Shown here: positions 29,558 through 37,926 of the stretch, piece by piece
Position numbering within the stretch: the first letter of the stretch is position 1
Layout of the letters: every line of letters begins with the position of its first letter
Assembly (NCBI GenBank): GCA_900549325.1
Contig: UROI01000001.1
Coordinates: 62,001 to 126,000 of the forward strand
Length of the DNA: 64,000 nucleotides
Origin: an uncultured Mycoplasmatota bacterium
GTDB taxonomy: Bacteria; Bacillota_I; Bacilli_A; RF39; UBA660
Direction of reading: 5' to 3'
Program-made: the position numbers and the translations under genes
The notes under the pieces: generated by a model
The model's input: only the letters and a program-made list of their open reading frames with translations
What the model was told of the DNA's origin: nothing
Database searches by the model: none

Positions 29558-30283
29558 TTATTTCACTCTTTTTTCAATCGTAGTTAATGTTTTTATTCGT
29601 TGTTCCAAATTACTTATTTTAATATTTAGACTTTCTCTTGTTTCAACTAGACTGGCTAATTGTCCTTTTAAATATTCAAGATTTTCTTTAGTTTCACTAG
29701 TTGATTGTATATTTTTTTGATATGCTTCAACATATGTTCTAGAATATGGTAGTGCTTTATTAAGACTTTTTATACCTGATTGTAATGTCCATTTAATGAA
29801 ATCAATAACTTTAATATCAATTTTAGATATGTCTTGATTTCCTTGGAATGAATTTACAATTGTCTTTTTAAATTCATTCCAAACATTAAAATCTGAGTAC
29901 CCAAATAGTTCATCGTAGTTTATAAATCTTCTTTGTTTTTCGTCAGTACATATTAGATAAATGCCTGGAATATTATAATTTTCTCCTAATTTTTTTGAAA
30001 TGTCTTCCATTTTCTTTAAGTCAATTTTTTTATCAAATAATGCATCTATGTATAGTGGTTTGTTAAGATATTTGTATTCTAATATTGAAATTAAGGCTTT
30101 TATTTGATGAATTGTTCCAACATGATAGCCTTTCAAAAATGTAATAGGGTCATTGTTATAGTAAGTTAATAGATGTTCGACTGTAAAGATGTTTTTCTTT
30201 CTTAATAGTCCATTATAAAGAGCATGAGAATTATAGTATTCAGAATCTGTAATTAACAAATTTATTAAGTCTTTATTTTCCAT
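29558..30283 (-). CDS. Hypothetical protein with C-terminal coiled coil, Fic operon
   Basis: 241 residues, no recognised domain and no membrane segment. Residues 1-175 are mixed alpha/beta (PGIYLICTDEKQRRFINYDELFG is prominent), and 190-241 form a coiled coil (ENLEYLKGQLASLVETRESLNIKISNLE split over heptads). It starts four bases after the Fic stop, so it is co-transcribed with Fic. It could be a Fic partner, target or regulator; nothing in the sequence decides this. Confidence 0.6.
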   Translation of the reverse strand: MENKDLINLLITDSEYYNSHALYNGLLRKKNIFTVEHLLTYYNNDPITFLKGYHVGTIHQIKALISILEYKYLNKPLYIDALFDKKIDLKKMEDISKKLGENYNIPGIYLICTDEKQRRFINYDELFGYSDFNVWNEFKKTIVNSFQGNQDISKIDIKVIDFIKWTLQSGIKSLNKALPYSRTYVEAYQKNIQSTSETKENLEYLKGQLASLVETRESLNIKISNLEQRIKTLTTIEKRVK

Positions 30284-30287
30284 ATAT

Positions 30288-31187
30288 TTAATCTCCTAAA
30301 TTAGTTGTATTTTTTAACTTTAATTCTTTTAGTTTTTTCTTTTCATTATCTTGTTTTCTAATTCTATCATTAATATCTAGTTCTATTATAGAATCGCAAA
30401 CTTTATATCTATAAAATCCTTTGATATAATTATAATTTTCTTCGTTGTTTGCTTTATTCATGGCTAAATGATACTCAGTTCTTTCGTTTGCTTTTATATA
30501 TATTGGCGGTAAGCCAACATCTTCGAATAATTTATTAATAAACCCTCTTATCGTTCTTCCGTTACCATCACCAAAAGGATGGACTTTAATTAATTTACAA
30601 CCAATTACTACACAATTGTCTAGGTATTCAAGTAATCTATCAGTTGAAAAGTTTTCATTTATTTCTTGCGCATCTTTTAATAGTTTTTGTATTTCTATAT
30701 CTAGTTTATTTAATTCAGGTCGTATCATAGACCATTCTGCTAGTTCTGTACCTGTTCCAGGAAGGTATACATCAAATCTTCTAAAGTCACCAGCGTATTC
30801 TGGATGTTCTGTAAATGAAAACAATTTTGCATTTAGATCTTTAAGCGTATACACATCAAATAAATAGTTTATATCTTCGGAGTGTATATACTCATACATA
30901 GCTCTAAGCCCATTAATTTCTATACTATCATGAGTACCTTCAAGTTCACTTTCGTTATTAATATATTTTGTTATAAATGCTTTCTTCATTTTGTCAAATT
31001 CAATTTTATTTGGCGCTAAACTATAATACATTTTAATTAGATTTGTTGGAGTTTCGGCCTTTTCTTCATATAACTTGTTAACTTTTTTTCTATATTTATA
31101 TCCTAAAAATGATTCTTGTATTATAAAGTTTATATCAATTCCTTCCTTGTATAAATTTTCTATTAACTTAGCTTTTTCTTCACTCAT
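30288..31187 (-). CDS. Fic domain protein (AMPylation-type)
   Basis: 299 residues. The Fic motif HPFGDGNGRTIRGF is complete, with the catalytic His and the GNGR phosphate loop. Fic proteins usually transfer AMP, or other nucleotide parts, to target proteins. An inhibitory-helix-like motif (NNESELEGTH, near 95) lies N-terminal to the Fic fold as in class II proteins; at the position usually Ser/Thr four residues before E-G there is Glu, although a Ser is adjacent. ATG 31187 is chosen because GAGAGGTG is six bases upstream; a GTG lies inside that site. First gene of a three-gene operon. Confidence 0.88.
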   Translation of the reverse strand: MSEEKAKLIENLYKEGIDINFIIQESFLGYKYRKKVNKLYEEKAETPTNLIKMYYSLAPNKIEFDKMKKAFITKYINNESELEGTHDSIEINGLRAMYEYIHSEDINYLFDVYTLKDLNAKLFSFTEHPEYAGDFRRFDVYLPGTGTELAEWSMIRPELNKLDIEIQKLLKDAQEINENFSTDRLLEYLDNCVVIGCKLIKVHPFGDGNGRTIRGFINKLFEDVGLPPIYIKANERTEYHLAMNKANNEENYNYIKGFYRYKVCDSIIELDINDRIRKQDNEKKKLKELKLKNTTNLGD

Positions 31188-31296
31188 TTTTGTCACCTCT
31201 CAAAAATCGGTAGTATTATAGCACAAGATTTTAATAAATGCAAATATGTATTTATTTTTTTGTTTGTGTAAAGATTAATACTGGGTGATTAAATGT

Positions 31297-32214
31297 ATGT
31301 TAGTTAGACTTGGATATGTTGCTATTAGTACTGCTTTAAATGTTACGAGTTCTACACCTTATACGTATAGTGAATATTTAAATAAACATAATATAGATAA
31401 ACTTGATAATGTCATTAGGTCTAATTTGTTAGCATTAGAAGAAATATTAAAATATAATGTTAAAAATAATATTCATTTTTACCGAATGTCCTCTAAAATA
31501 ATTCCACTTGCTACTAAAGATGATGTTAAATTTAATTATACTACTAAGTATAAGGAATATTATGATAGAATTAGTAAAATTATTAAAGATAACAATTTAA
31601 GGGTTGATTTTCATCCAGATCAATTTTGTGTACTAAATAGTACTAATAATGATGTTGTTAAAAATTCTATTAAAATTTTAGAGTATCATTATTATTTGTT
31701 AAATATGATGATGGTAAAAGATAAAGTTTTAATATTACATGTAGGTAGTAATGTATTTGGAAAAGATAACTCTATTAAGAGGTTTATTAATAACTTTAAT
31801 AAGTTACCTGAATATTTAAAAAAATGTATTGTTATTGAAAACGATGATAAAATATTTAATGTTAATGATGTTTTAAAAATATCTGAAGTTATTAATGTTC
31901 CTGTTGTTCTTGATTACCATCATTATAACTGTAATAAAAGTACTATTGATATTGAAAAGATATTTAATACTTGGAATATTACTCCTAAAATTCATTTTTC
32001 TTCACCTAAAAATAAAAAAGAATTTAGGAGTCATAACGATTATATAAATAGTGATGATTTTATAAATTTTATTGAGTCTATTAAAAAGTATAATACAGAT
32101 GTTGATATTATGTTAGAGGCTAAAATGAAAGATGATGCGTTATTTAGACTTGTTAGAGAACTTAAATACAAAACAAACTATAGATTTATTGACGATACTA
32201 GTTTTGAAGTATAA
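31297..32214 (+). CDS. uvsE: UV damage endonuclease (UVDE family)
   Basis: 305 residues of TIM-barrel type. The start RLGYVAISTAL, the metal-site stretches RVDFHPDQFCVLNS and LILHVGSNVFGK, VIENDDK, and LDYHHYN are the UVDE pattern. The enzyme nicks DNA 5' of UV photoproducts as an alternative to UvrABC. ATG 31297 is preferred over GTG 31285, because GGGTGA (31283-31288) is the ribosome site and the family begins at this point. It is a single gene divergent from the Fic operon. Confidence 0.9.
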   Translation: MLVRLGYVAISTALNVTSSTPYTYSEYLNKHNIDKLDNVIRSNLLALEEILKYNVKNNIHFYRMSSKIIPLATKDDVKFNYTTKYKEYYDRISKIIKDNNLRVDFHPDQFCVLNSTNNDVVKNSIKILEYHYYLLNMMMVKDKVLILHVGSNVFGKDNSIKRFINNFNKLPEYLKKCIVIENDDKIFNVNDVLKISEVINVPVVLDYHHYNCNKSTIDIEKIFNTWNITPKIHFSSPKNKKEFRSHNDYINSDDFINFIESIKKYNTDVDIMLEAKMKDDALFRLVRELKYKTNYRFIDDTSFEV

Positions 32215-32215
32215 A

Positions 32216-32244
32216 AAAATGTAACTATTATGCTACATTTTATA
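32216..32244. terminator. Bidirectional terminator between uvsE and the ArsP_2-type gene
   Basis: Eight-base stem (32216-32223 with 32234-32241) flanked by A and T runs, placed between convergent stops. Confidence 0.6.
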
Positions 32245-33088
32245 TTACTATATTTATTATTTCTAAAATTAATCCTGATATTACTCCAAGTGAATATAAT
32301 AGAAATACTATGAATATATTTTCTTTTATATTTTTGTTTTCTTTAAATAGTACTATTATGGCAGTTCCGCTACCAGTTAATAATCCTGCTATTAGAGATG
32401 GCAAACTTATGGCATTATTAAGATATAATTGTGTTAATATTACACTTGCACCACAATTTGGAATTAATCCTATAAGGCTGGTTATGAATGAGCCAAGTAT
32501 AGAATTCTTTAGTAAAATTTTTGATAAATAATCTTGTCCAACATAGTTAAATATTATATTTATTATAAGTGATGTTATAAATAAAAATATTATTATATTT
32601 AGTGTATGCTTGATTGCTGATAGTAGTATTCCTTTTTCGCAATGACAATGGTCTTTATCACATATTTCATAATTTGTTTTTTCTTGTTTTGTATTTTTCT
32701 TTCTTAAAACTAAATCTATCAACATACCATATATCATACCAAATAATATTTTTATTAGTATTATTTGTAATATAATTTTAATATCTGCTTTTTCTGATAT
32801 AAGTATAGGAAGCATTTCGTCACTAGTAGATAAGTATATTGAAAATAATGTTCCTAAAGATATTATTCTTGTTACATATAAATTTGTTCCCATTACTGAA
32901 AAGCCACATTGCGGTATAACTCCTACAATGGCTCCTAATATTGGACCAATTTTTTTCGATTTTGTTATTATGTTTTTGTTTTTGACTGTTAATTTATGTT
33001 CTAAGACTTCAATTAATAAAAAAGCAATAAAAAGAAATGGTATTAATTTCAATGCATCTATTGTAGTATCAATTAGTATATCTATCAT
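32240..33088 (-). CDS. ArsP_2-type permease (putative metal exporter)
   Basis: 282 residues, about eight to ten hydrophobic segments in two inverted halves. Each half has a related motif: GVIPQCGFSVMGTNLYVTR in the first and GLIPNCGASVILTQLYL in the second, with LSTSDEMLPIL and a His/Cys/Asp-rich loop (CDKDHCHCEK) between them. This is the pattern of Pfam ArsP_2, proposed to move arsenic compounds or manganese. The Cys-His loop suits metal binding. The start ATG 33088 has CGGAGG nine bases upstream; a longer frame would begin inside that site. Confidence 0.8.
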   Translation of the reverse strand: MIDILIDTTIDALKLIPFLFIAFLLIEVLEHKLTVKNKNIITKSKKIGPILGAIVGVIPQCGFSVMGTNLYVTRIISLGTLFSIYLSTSDEMLPILISEKADIKIILQIILIKILFGMIYGMLIDLVLRKKNTKQEKTNYEICDKDHCHCEKGILLSAIKHTLNIIIFLFITSLIINIIFNYVGQDYLSKILLKNSILGSFITSLIGLIPNCGASVILTQLYLNNAISLPSLIAGLLTGSGTAIIVLFKENKNIKENIFIVFLLYSLGVISGLILEIINIVI

Positions 33089-33140
33089 AATATTATTCCT
33101 CCGCATAAAGATTATATCATTTAAATTTTATTAGAGCAAG

Positions 33141-34064
33141 TTAAAACTCATATATTTTTCTTTGTCTTATCATTGATTTTGGCAATTCTTTTATTAAATC
33201 TTTATTTATTTTTAAATACTCTGATAGATAGTTTAAAATAATATTATAAATGACAATTTCTTTTTGGCTATTATTGAATATTGGAATCTCTTCGTTTGCT
33301 AATATTTTAAATAAATATTCAATTTCATTTTTTTTCTCGTTCATCATTAATAGTTTACATTTTTTTATAATTTCTGTTATCATTTCAAGGTATTTATCAT
33401 AATCAACTATGTTTGAATAATGTACTAAAGATTCATTAAATATGTTTTTTACATACTCATATAAATATAGGTATGTTTCACTTGGCATATTTATTATTTT
33501 ATTATCACTGATGCTAACTATTTTGGGTAGATCTTCACTATCGTATGGGTTATGTGGGGCTATATTGATGCTTTGATAGTTATCAATACAATTGATGTTG
33601 AATAAAAGAAGGGTATTTACGCTCCAATCTTTAAATGTTTGTATTTTCCCTGAAAAATTTATTTTATAATAGTTAACATATATGCCATCATATTCTTTTG
33701 ATAGTTCTTCATAATCAAAAATTTTATTATTTTCATTTGCTTGCTCGTATAGTCCTAATATATGGTGATATGATGGATATTTTTTTGATAGTTCATTAAT
33801 TTGCTCACATGAATCTATTGTCAATATCTTAGCAGTATCTTTGAGAGAAAAAATAGCGGCTTCTTTAATGTTTTTGATTGCCTGTAAGTATGAACCTTCA
33901 TAGATCATGTATTCATACCAATCACTAATCATATATTTATTAAAGGTTGATGCCCAAAGTCCGCCTGTTGGTTTAAAAGAATAATTGTTTAATGGTCTTA
34001 GTATGTTTCTAAAAACATTACTAGATATTGTTTTTGTACCTATTGTTACATATTGTTTTTTCAT
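33141..34064 (-). CDS. Hypothetical protein with KPTGGLWAS motif
   Basis: 307 residues, soluble. The N-terminal YVTIGTKTISS ... FKPTGGLWASTFN ... ISDWYEYM pattern is one I have seen in uncharacterised accessory proteins; no catalytic role is known to me. The C-terminal third is helical and charged. AAGGAG lies eight bases before the ATG. It is a single gene at the right border of the accessory stretch. Confidence 0.55.
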   Translation of the reverse strand: MKKQYVTIGTKTISSNVFRNILRPLNNYSFKPTGGLWASTFNKYMISDWYEYMIYEGSYLQAIKNIKEAAIFSLKDTAKILTIDSCEQINELSKKYPSYHHILGLYEQANENNKIFDYEELSKEYDGIYVNYYKINFSGKIQTFKDWSVNTLLLFNINCIDNYQSINIAPHNPYDSEDLPKIVSISDNKIINMPSETYLYLYEYVKNIFNESLVHYSNIVDYDKYLEMITEIIKKCKLLMMNEKKNEIEYLFKILANEEIPIFNNSQKEIVIYNIILNYLSEYLKINKDLIKELPKSMIRQRKIYEF

Positions 34065-34168
34065 GTTTTTACTCCTTGCATTTATATATGATACTTTAAA
34101 TATATTATTATGTCAATATTGTAATTTTTAACATTTAATGGTATCATATTGTTATGAGAAGTGAAGTT

Positions 34169-34897
34169 ATGAATAAAAAAAGAATTTTAATTTTAATTAT
34201 TTTTGTTTGTATATTGTTTATTACAATACTAAGTTTTTTTCTTATTAAGAATAAATCTGATAAAATGGAAAAATTTGAAATTAACGATAGTGAGAAAAGC
34301 GAGAATAATAATTCGGAAAATGTTAATGATGGTACGGAAAGTAGTTCAGATGGTAATTCAAATGTTAATAAAGAAAACAATAATAAAAATACGGACTTAG
34401 ATAGTGACAATAGTGATAATAATGTTTCTTCAGAAGAAGATGTTGTTAGCTATTTTGAGAAAAATTATAATGAAATTGATAGTACTAATTGGGATAATAT
34501 TAAAGATAAGGCCAAAGGCTATTTTATTACTATTGTTGATTTTATTTTTTATAATGGTGAAATTAAAGGACATACTTTTAATGAACTAAGTACTAGTGCT
34601 AAACTTAAAATTATTAGTATTGCATTAAAAATTGATAGTAAGATAGAGGAATATGTTCCCTGTTATAAGGAAACTCTTTCAGATAAATATAATAATGTAA
34701 AAGAAAAACTTGTTACTTTATATTTAGATCTTTCTGTGGATATATGTAAAAAGCATGAAGATGGGTGTAATACTGCGAAAGAAATATTTAAAGATATTAA
34801 AGACAGCTGTAAGATAGGATGGAATTTTATTAAAGGGCTTCTTTCTGCTGGTACTAGTAAATTAAAGGATTGGTATGAAATTTATAGTGGAAAATAA
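34169..34897 (+). CDS. Anchored protein with Asn/Asp/Ser linker, unknown function
   Basis: 242 residues from the preferred ATG 34169 (an in-frame ATG at 34154 is so close to the -10 box TATCAT at 34142-34147 that it would be leaderless). A membrane segment (about 4-24) is followed by about 70 residues of Asn/Asp/Ser/Glu low complexity and a helical C-terminal domain (about 95-242) with Cys residues near 168, 197, 205 and 219. I do not recognise the domain. capA overlaps its last 23 bases, so the two are coupled and probably act together at the surface. Confidence 0.55.
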   Translation: MNKKRILILIIFVCILFITILSFFLIKNKSDKMEKFEINDSEKSENNNSENVNDGTESSSDGNSNVNKENNNKNTDLDSDNSDNNVSSEEDVVSYFEKNYNEIDSTNWDNIKDKAKGYFITIVDFIFYNGEIKGHTFNELSTSAKLKIISIALKIDSKIEEYVPCYKETLSDKYNNVKEKLVTLYLDLSVDICKKHEDGCNTAKEIFKDIKDSCKIGWNFIKGLLSAGTSKLKDWYEIYSGK

Positions 34898-36143
34898 AAT
34901 TATTAAATATTTTTGGATAATTGTTTCTTTACTATGCTGTGGATGTTCTATTACTAATGATAATAAGAATGATATTATTCAGAATATTGTCTCTTATAAT
35001 ACGAACTTGAATAGTGATTTTTTAGAGTATGTATATGATAACTATGGTATAAATACATTGAATAGTATATTAGACGCTTATGTTAATAATAGTTATACTG
35101 ATGAAGTGTGGCATAATGTTACTTATAAATCCTATAAAGTTTTGCTTGACGAATATAATGGCGTATATGATAATAATAACAAAGTAAAGATAATTGATAA
35201 TAAAGATAAAACTGTTATTAGTTTTGTTGGTGATATTTCTTTGGCAGATAATTTTGATATAATGCCTTATTATGATTCGAGAGGTAATGGTGTTTATGGT
35301 ATACTAGATGATAAAGTTGTTAGTATTATGAAATCTAGTGATATAATGGTTGCTAATAACGAGTTTACTGTAAGTAATAGAGGAACTAAACTGAATAAAT
35401 TATATAATTTTAGAGCAAAACCTGAGAGACTAAAAATATATAATGAAATGGGTGTAGATGTTGTGTCTATTGCTAATAATCATGCATATGATTATGGAGA
35501 AGATGCTTTCCTTGATACTATTAAATATTTAAATGAGTACGGTATTAGTTCTGTAGGTGGTGGTTCTAATATAGAAGAAGCAAGTTCGGCTTTTTATTAT
35601 ATTGCCAATGGCTATAAGATATCATTTCTATCTTCAAGTAGAGCTGAAAAGAATATTGTTACTCCTGGTGCTACTGAAACTTCTAGTGGAATATTTAGAT
35701 GTTATGATAATGAATTATTGCTTAGAAGGATAAAAGAAGAAAAAGAAAAAAGTGATTTTGTTATACTACTAATTCATTGGGGAAAAGAAGACTCACATGA
35801 ACTTGAAGAGGTTCAAGTTACTACTGGCAGACAATATATTGATGTTGGAGCTGATTTGGTTATTGGAAGTCATGCTCATGTACTTCAAGGAATGGAAATA
35901 TATAATAATAAGTTAATTGCTTATAATTTGGGTGATTTTATATTTAATAGAGAAACTAAAGATACGGGAATATTATCTGTGACTATTAATAATAATGGTG
36001 ATATGAACTATAGTTTTATTCCTTGCATGCAGAGTAATTATAAAACATCTTTACTTAATGGTGATGGCAAACAAAGAGTTATAGATAAACTTAAAAATTA
36101 TTCTTGGAATGTTACATTTGATGCTGATGGTAATTTTCATTAA
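34875..36143 (+). CDS. CapA family lipoprotein
   Basis: 422 residues. A signal peptide ending LLCCGC (lipobox, Cys near 23-24) predicts a lipoprotein. The CapA domain spans about 110-400: VGDISLADN, VANNEFTVS, IANNHAYDYG, LIHWGKEDSHE, IGSHAHVLQG and NLGDFIFN, the metallophosphatase-like motifs of the family. In polyglutamate producers CapA is part of the export machinery; stand-alone members have no proven role. AAAGGA precedes the ATG. Translationally coupled to the anchored protein upstream; no capB or capC is present. Confidence 0.82.
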   Translation: MKFIVENKIIKYFWIIVSLLCCGCSITNDNKNDIIQNIVSYNTNLNSDFLEYVYDNYGINTLNSILDAYVNNSYTDEVWHNVTYKSYKVLLDEYNGVYDNNNKVKIIDNKDKTVISFVGDISLADNFDIMPYYDSRGNGVYGILDDKVVSIMKSSDIMVANNEFTVSNRGTKLNKLYNFRAKPERLKIYNEMGVDVVSIANNHAYDYGEDAFLDTIKYLNEYGISSVGGGSNIEEASSAFYYIANGYKISFLSSSRAEKNIVTPGATETSSGIFRCYDNELLLRRIKEEKEKSDFVILLIHWGKEDSHELEEVQVTTGRQYIDVGADLVIGSHAHVLQGMEIYNNKLIAYNLGDFIFNRETKDTGILSVTINNNGDMNYSFIPCMQSNYKTSLLNGDGKQRVIDKLKNYSWNVTFDADGNFH

Positions 36144-36167
36144 TTGATATATTTAAAATATATAGTT

Positions 36168-36253
36168 ATGGCTTCTATATGATAGATATGGTTGATATAT
36201 TATTTTGAGACTTATGACTCAAAATAACACTTCAAGATTATAAGCTTGAAGTG
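36168..36253 (+). repeat. Tandem-hairpin element, copy D
   Basis: A 5' box (GGCTTCTATATGATAG, 36170-36185) is followed by hairpin 1 (36200-36209 with 36218-36227, 10 bp, loop ACTTATGA) and directly by hairpin 2 (36228-36236 with 36245-36253, 9 bp, loop ATTATAAG). Stem 2 differs from copies A and B by a compensated T-A to C-G change. It ends 33 bases before the rpsF -35 box. Confidence 0.8.
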
Positions 36254-36285
36254 AACAAGAAATAATAAAAAAATGATAAAAAAAC

Positions 36286-36314
36286 TTTACATATTATATT
36301 AAAACTGCTATAAT
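36286..36314 (+). promoter_or_regulatory. Promoter of rpsF-ssb-rpsR
   Basis: TTTACA (36286-36291), 17-base spacer, TATAAT (36309-36314) with a TG two bases before the -10. Transcription should start near 36321. Confidence 0.8.
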
Positions 36315-36319
36315 ACTTG

Positions 36320-36366
36320 GTGAGCGAAAGCTCCTTGCCTGTATAAGGCCGTTAGTCCAAAAGGAG
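36320..36366 (+). promoter_or_regulatory. Candidate S6:S18 autoregulatory leader
   Basis: The 5' untranslated region folds into a GNRA-capped hairpin (36322-36325 with 36330-36333, loop GAAA) and a second hairpin (36337-36340 with 36346-36349) followed by CCG. rpsF leaders of many bacteria bind the S6:S18 dimer and repress the operon. The position fits; I cannot align it to the published consensus. Confidence 0.4.
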
Positions 36367-36374
36367 GTGTAATA

Positions 36375-36665
36375 ATGAAAAATTATGAAATTATGTTTAT
36401 CGTAAGACCTGATGTTGAAGAAACTGTAGTTAAAAATACAGTTAAAGCACTTGAGAAAGTATTAACAGATCATAAGGCTAAAATAACTTTATCTAAAGAA
36501 TTAGGTCAAAAAGAATTTGCTTATGAAATTAATAAATTCAAGTCTGGATATTACTTTTTATACAACATCGAAGCTAAGGATGATGCAGCTGTTAAAGAAT
36601 TTGACAGAGTATCTAGAATTGATGAAAATGTTGTTAGACATCTAATTATTAATTTAGATAAATAA
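36375..36665 (+). CDS. rpsF: 30S ribosomal protein S6
   Basis: 96 residues, full length, beginning KNYEIMFIVRPDVEE and containing the usual YEINKFKSGYYF strand. It binds 16S rRNA with S18, encoded two genes downstream. AAAGGAGG precedes the ATG. First gene of the conserved rpsF-ssb-rpsR operon. Confidence 0.97.
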   Translation: MKNYEIMFIVRPDVEETVVKNTVKALEKVLTDHKAKITLSKELGQKEFAYEINKFKSGYYFLYNIEAKDDAAVKEFDRVSRIDENVVRHLIINLDK

Positions 36666-36676
36666 GGAGAAAAAGT

Positions 36677-37156
36677 ATGAATAAGGCAATATTGATTGGA
36701 AGATTAACAAGAGATCCTGAACTTAGAACTACTCCTACTGGTAGAAATGTATGTCAGTTTTCAGTAGCAGTAAGTAGAACTTTTACTAATGCCAATGGGG
36801 AGAGAGAAGCAGATTTTATTAACTGTGTAGTTTGGGATAAACAAGCTGAAAATTTGGTTAAGTATCAAAAAAGAGGTAATCAAATTGCAGTTGAAGGAAG
36901 AATTCAAACAAGAAATTATGATGATAAAGATGGTAAAAAGGTTTATGTTACTGAAATACTTGCCTCTAATATTAGTTTCTTAGATTCTAAAGGAACTAGT
37001 ACTGCTGGTAATACAAGTTTTAATACTTTGCCTGAACCACCAATGGAAGATACTTCAAGTAATAGCGGTAGTGTGGAAACAGTATCTGTTGAAAAGGATC
37101 CGTTTGAAGCATTTGGTGATTCTATAGAAATTAGTGACAATGATTTACCATTCTAA
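36677..37156 (+). CDS. ssb: Single-stranded DNA-binding protein
   Basis: 159 residues. The OB fold starts NKAILIGRLTRDPELR, continues NGEREADFINCVVWDKQAENL, and a flexible Ser/Pro/Glu tail ends in ISDNDLPF, the acidic tip that recruits partner proteins. AAGGAG lies before the ATG, 11 bases after the rpsF stop. Its place between rpsF and rpsR is conserved in Firmicutes. Confidence 0.97.
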   Translation: MNKAILIGRLTRDPELRTTPTGRNVCQFSVAVSRTFTNANGEREADFINCVVWDKQAENLVKYQKRGNQIAVEGRIQTRNYDDKDGKKVYVTEILASNISFLDSKGTSTAGNTSFNTLPEPPMEDTSSNSGSVETVSVEKDPFEAFGDSIEISDNDLPF

Positions 37157-37171
37157 AAAAGGAGGATAAAC

Positions 37172-37387
37172 ATGGCAGAATTTCGTAAGAAGAGAAAAAA
37201 AATATGTCATATGTGTGCTGGTAAGACAGTAGATTATAAAGATGTTAACATTATATCTAAATATATTAATGATAATGGTAAGATTTTACCAAGAAGATTT
37301 ACTGGTACTTGTGCTAAACACCAAAGACATGTTGCTGAACAAGTTAAAAGAGCAAGATTCATGGGATTTATTCCATTTTGCAAATAA
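37172..37387 (+). CDS. rpsR: 30S ribosomal protein S18, zinc-binding (C+) form
   Basis: 71 residues. The core YKDVNIISKYINDNGKILPRR, then TGTCAKHQR, then KRARFMGFIPF, is S18. Cys12 and Cys15 (ICHMC) plus the Cys and His in TGTCAKHQRH form a likely zinc site; the Bacillus protein lacks this set. AAAGGAGG precedes the ATG. A terminator follows, closing the operon. Confidence 0.95.
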   Translation: MAEFRKKRKKICHMCAGKTVDYKDVNIISKYINDNGKILPRRFTGTCAKHQRHVAEQVKRARFMGFIPFCK

Positions 37388-37390
37388 GAG

Positions 37391-37412
37391 TATAGCTTAG
37401 GCTATATTTTTT
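37391..37412 (+). terminator. Terminator of rpsF-ssb-rpsR
   Basis: Stem 37391-37396 with 37401-37406, loop TTAG, followed by a T-rich run. Confidence 0.7.
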
Positions 37413-37474
37413 TCTTTTTATAATGACAATAGATTAAAAATATTGTATAATATTAGTACGAAGGTGGGATATTT

Positions 37475-37918
37475 ATGAAAGTTATATTTTTAAAAGATTT
37501 AAAGAAACAAGGAAAGAAAAATGAAATAAAAGAGGTTAGTGATGGATATGCTACTAACTATTTAATTAAAAATGGATATGCTGTTAAATATACCAAATCT
37601 AGTAGTGATAGACTTGATGCTGAAATTACACAAAATAAAATAAATGAAGAAAATAATATTAAGAATGCTACTGAAATTAAAAACAAATTAGAAAAAGAAG
37701 TTATATCTTTTAACGTTTCTACTGGTAAAGATGGTAAGGTCTTTGGTAGTGTTTCTAGTAAACAAATATGTGAAGAGCTTAATAAAAAAGGTTATAGAAT
37801 AGATAAAAAACAAATTGTTATTACTGATAGTTTATCTTCTATCGGAATGTTTTATGTTGATGTTGTTTTACATAAGAAAGTTATTTGTAAATTGAGGGTT
37901 GAATTAAAAAGTAAGTAG
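37475..37918 (+). CDS. rplI: 50S ribosomal protein L9
   Basis: 147 residues. The N-terminal domain KVIFLKDLKKQGKKNEIKEV with DGYATNYLIKNGYA is L9, and the C-terminal domain (GKDGKVFGSVSSKQI) is complete. GAAGGTGGG is before the ATG. It is followed closely by dnaB, as in Bacillus. Confidence 0.95.
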   Translation: MKVIFLKDLKKQGKKNEIKEVSDGYATNYLIKNGYAVKYTKSSSDRLDAEITQNKINEENNIKNATEIKNKLEKEVISFNVSTGKDGKVFGSVSSKQICEELNKKGYRIDKKQIVITDSLSSIGMFYVDVVLHKKVICKLRVELKSK

Positions 37919-37926
37919 GTGAAGTA

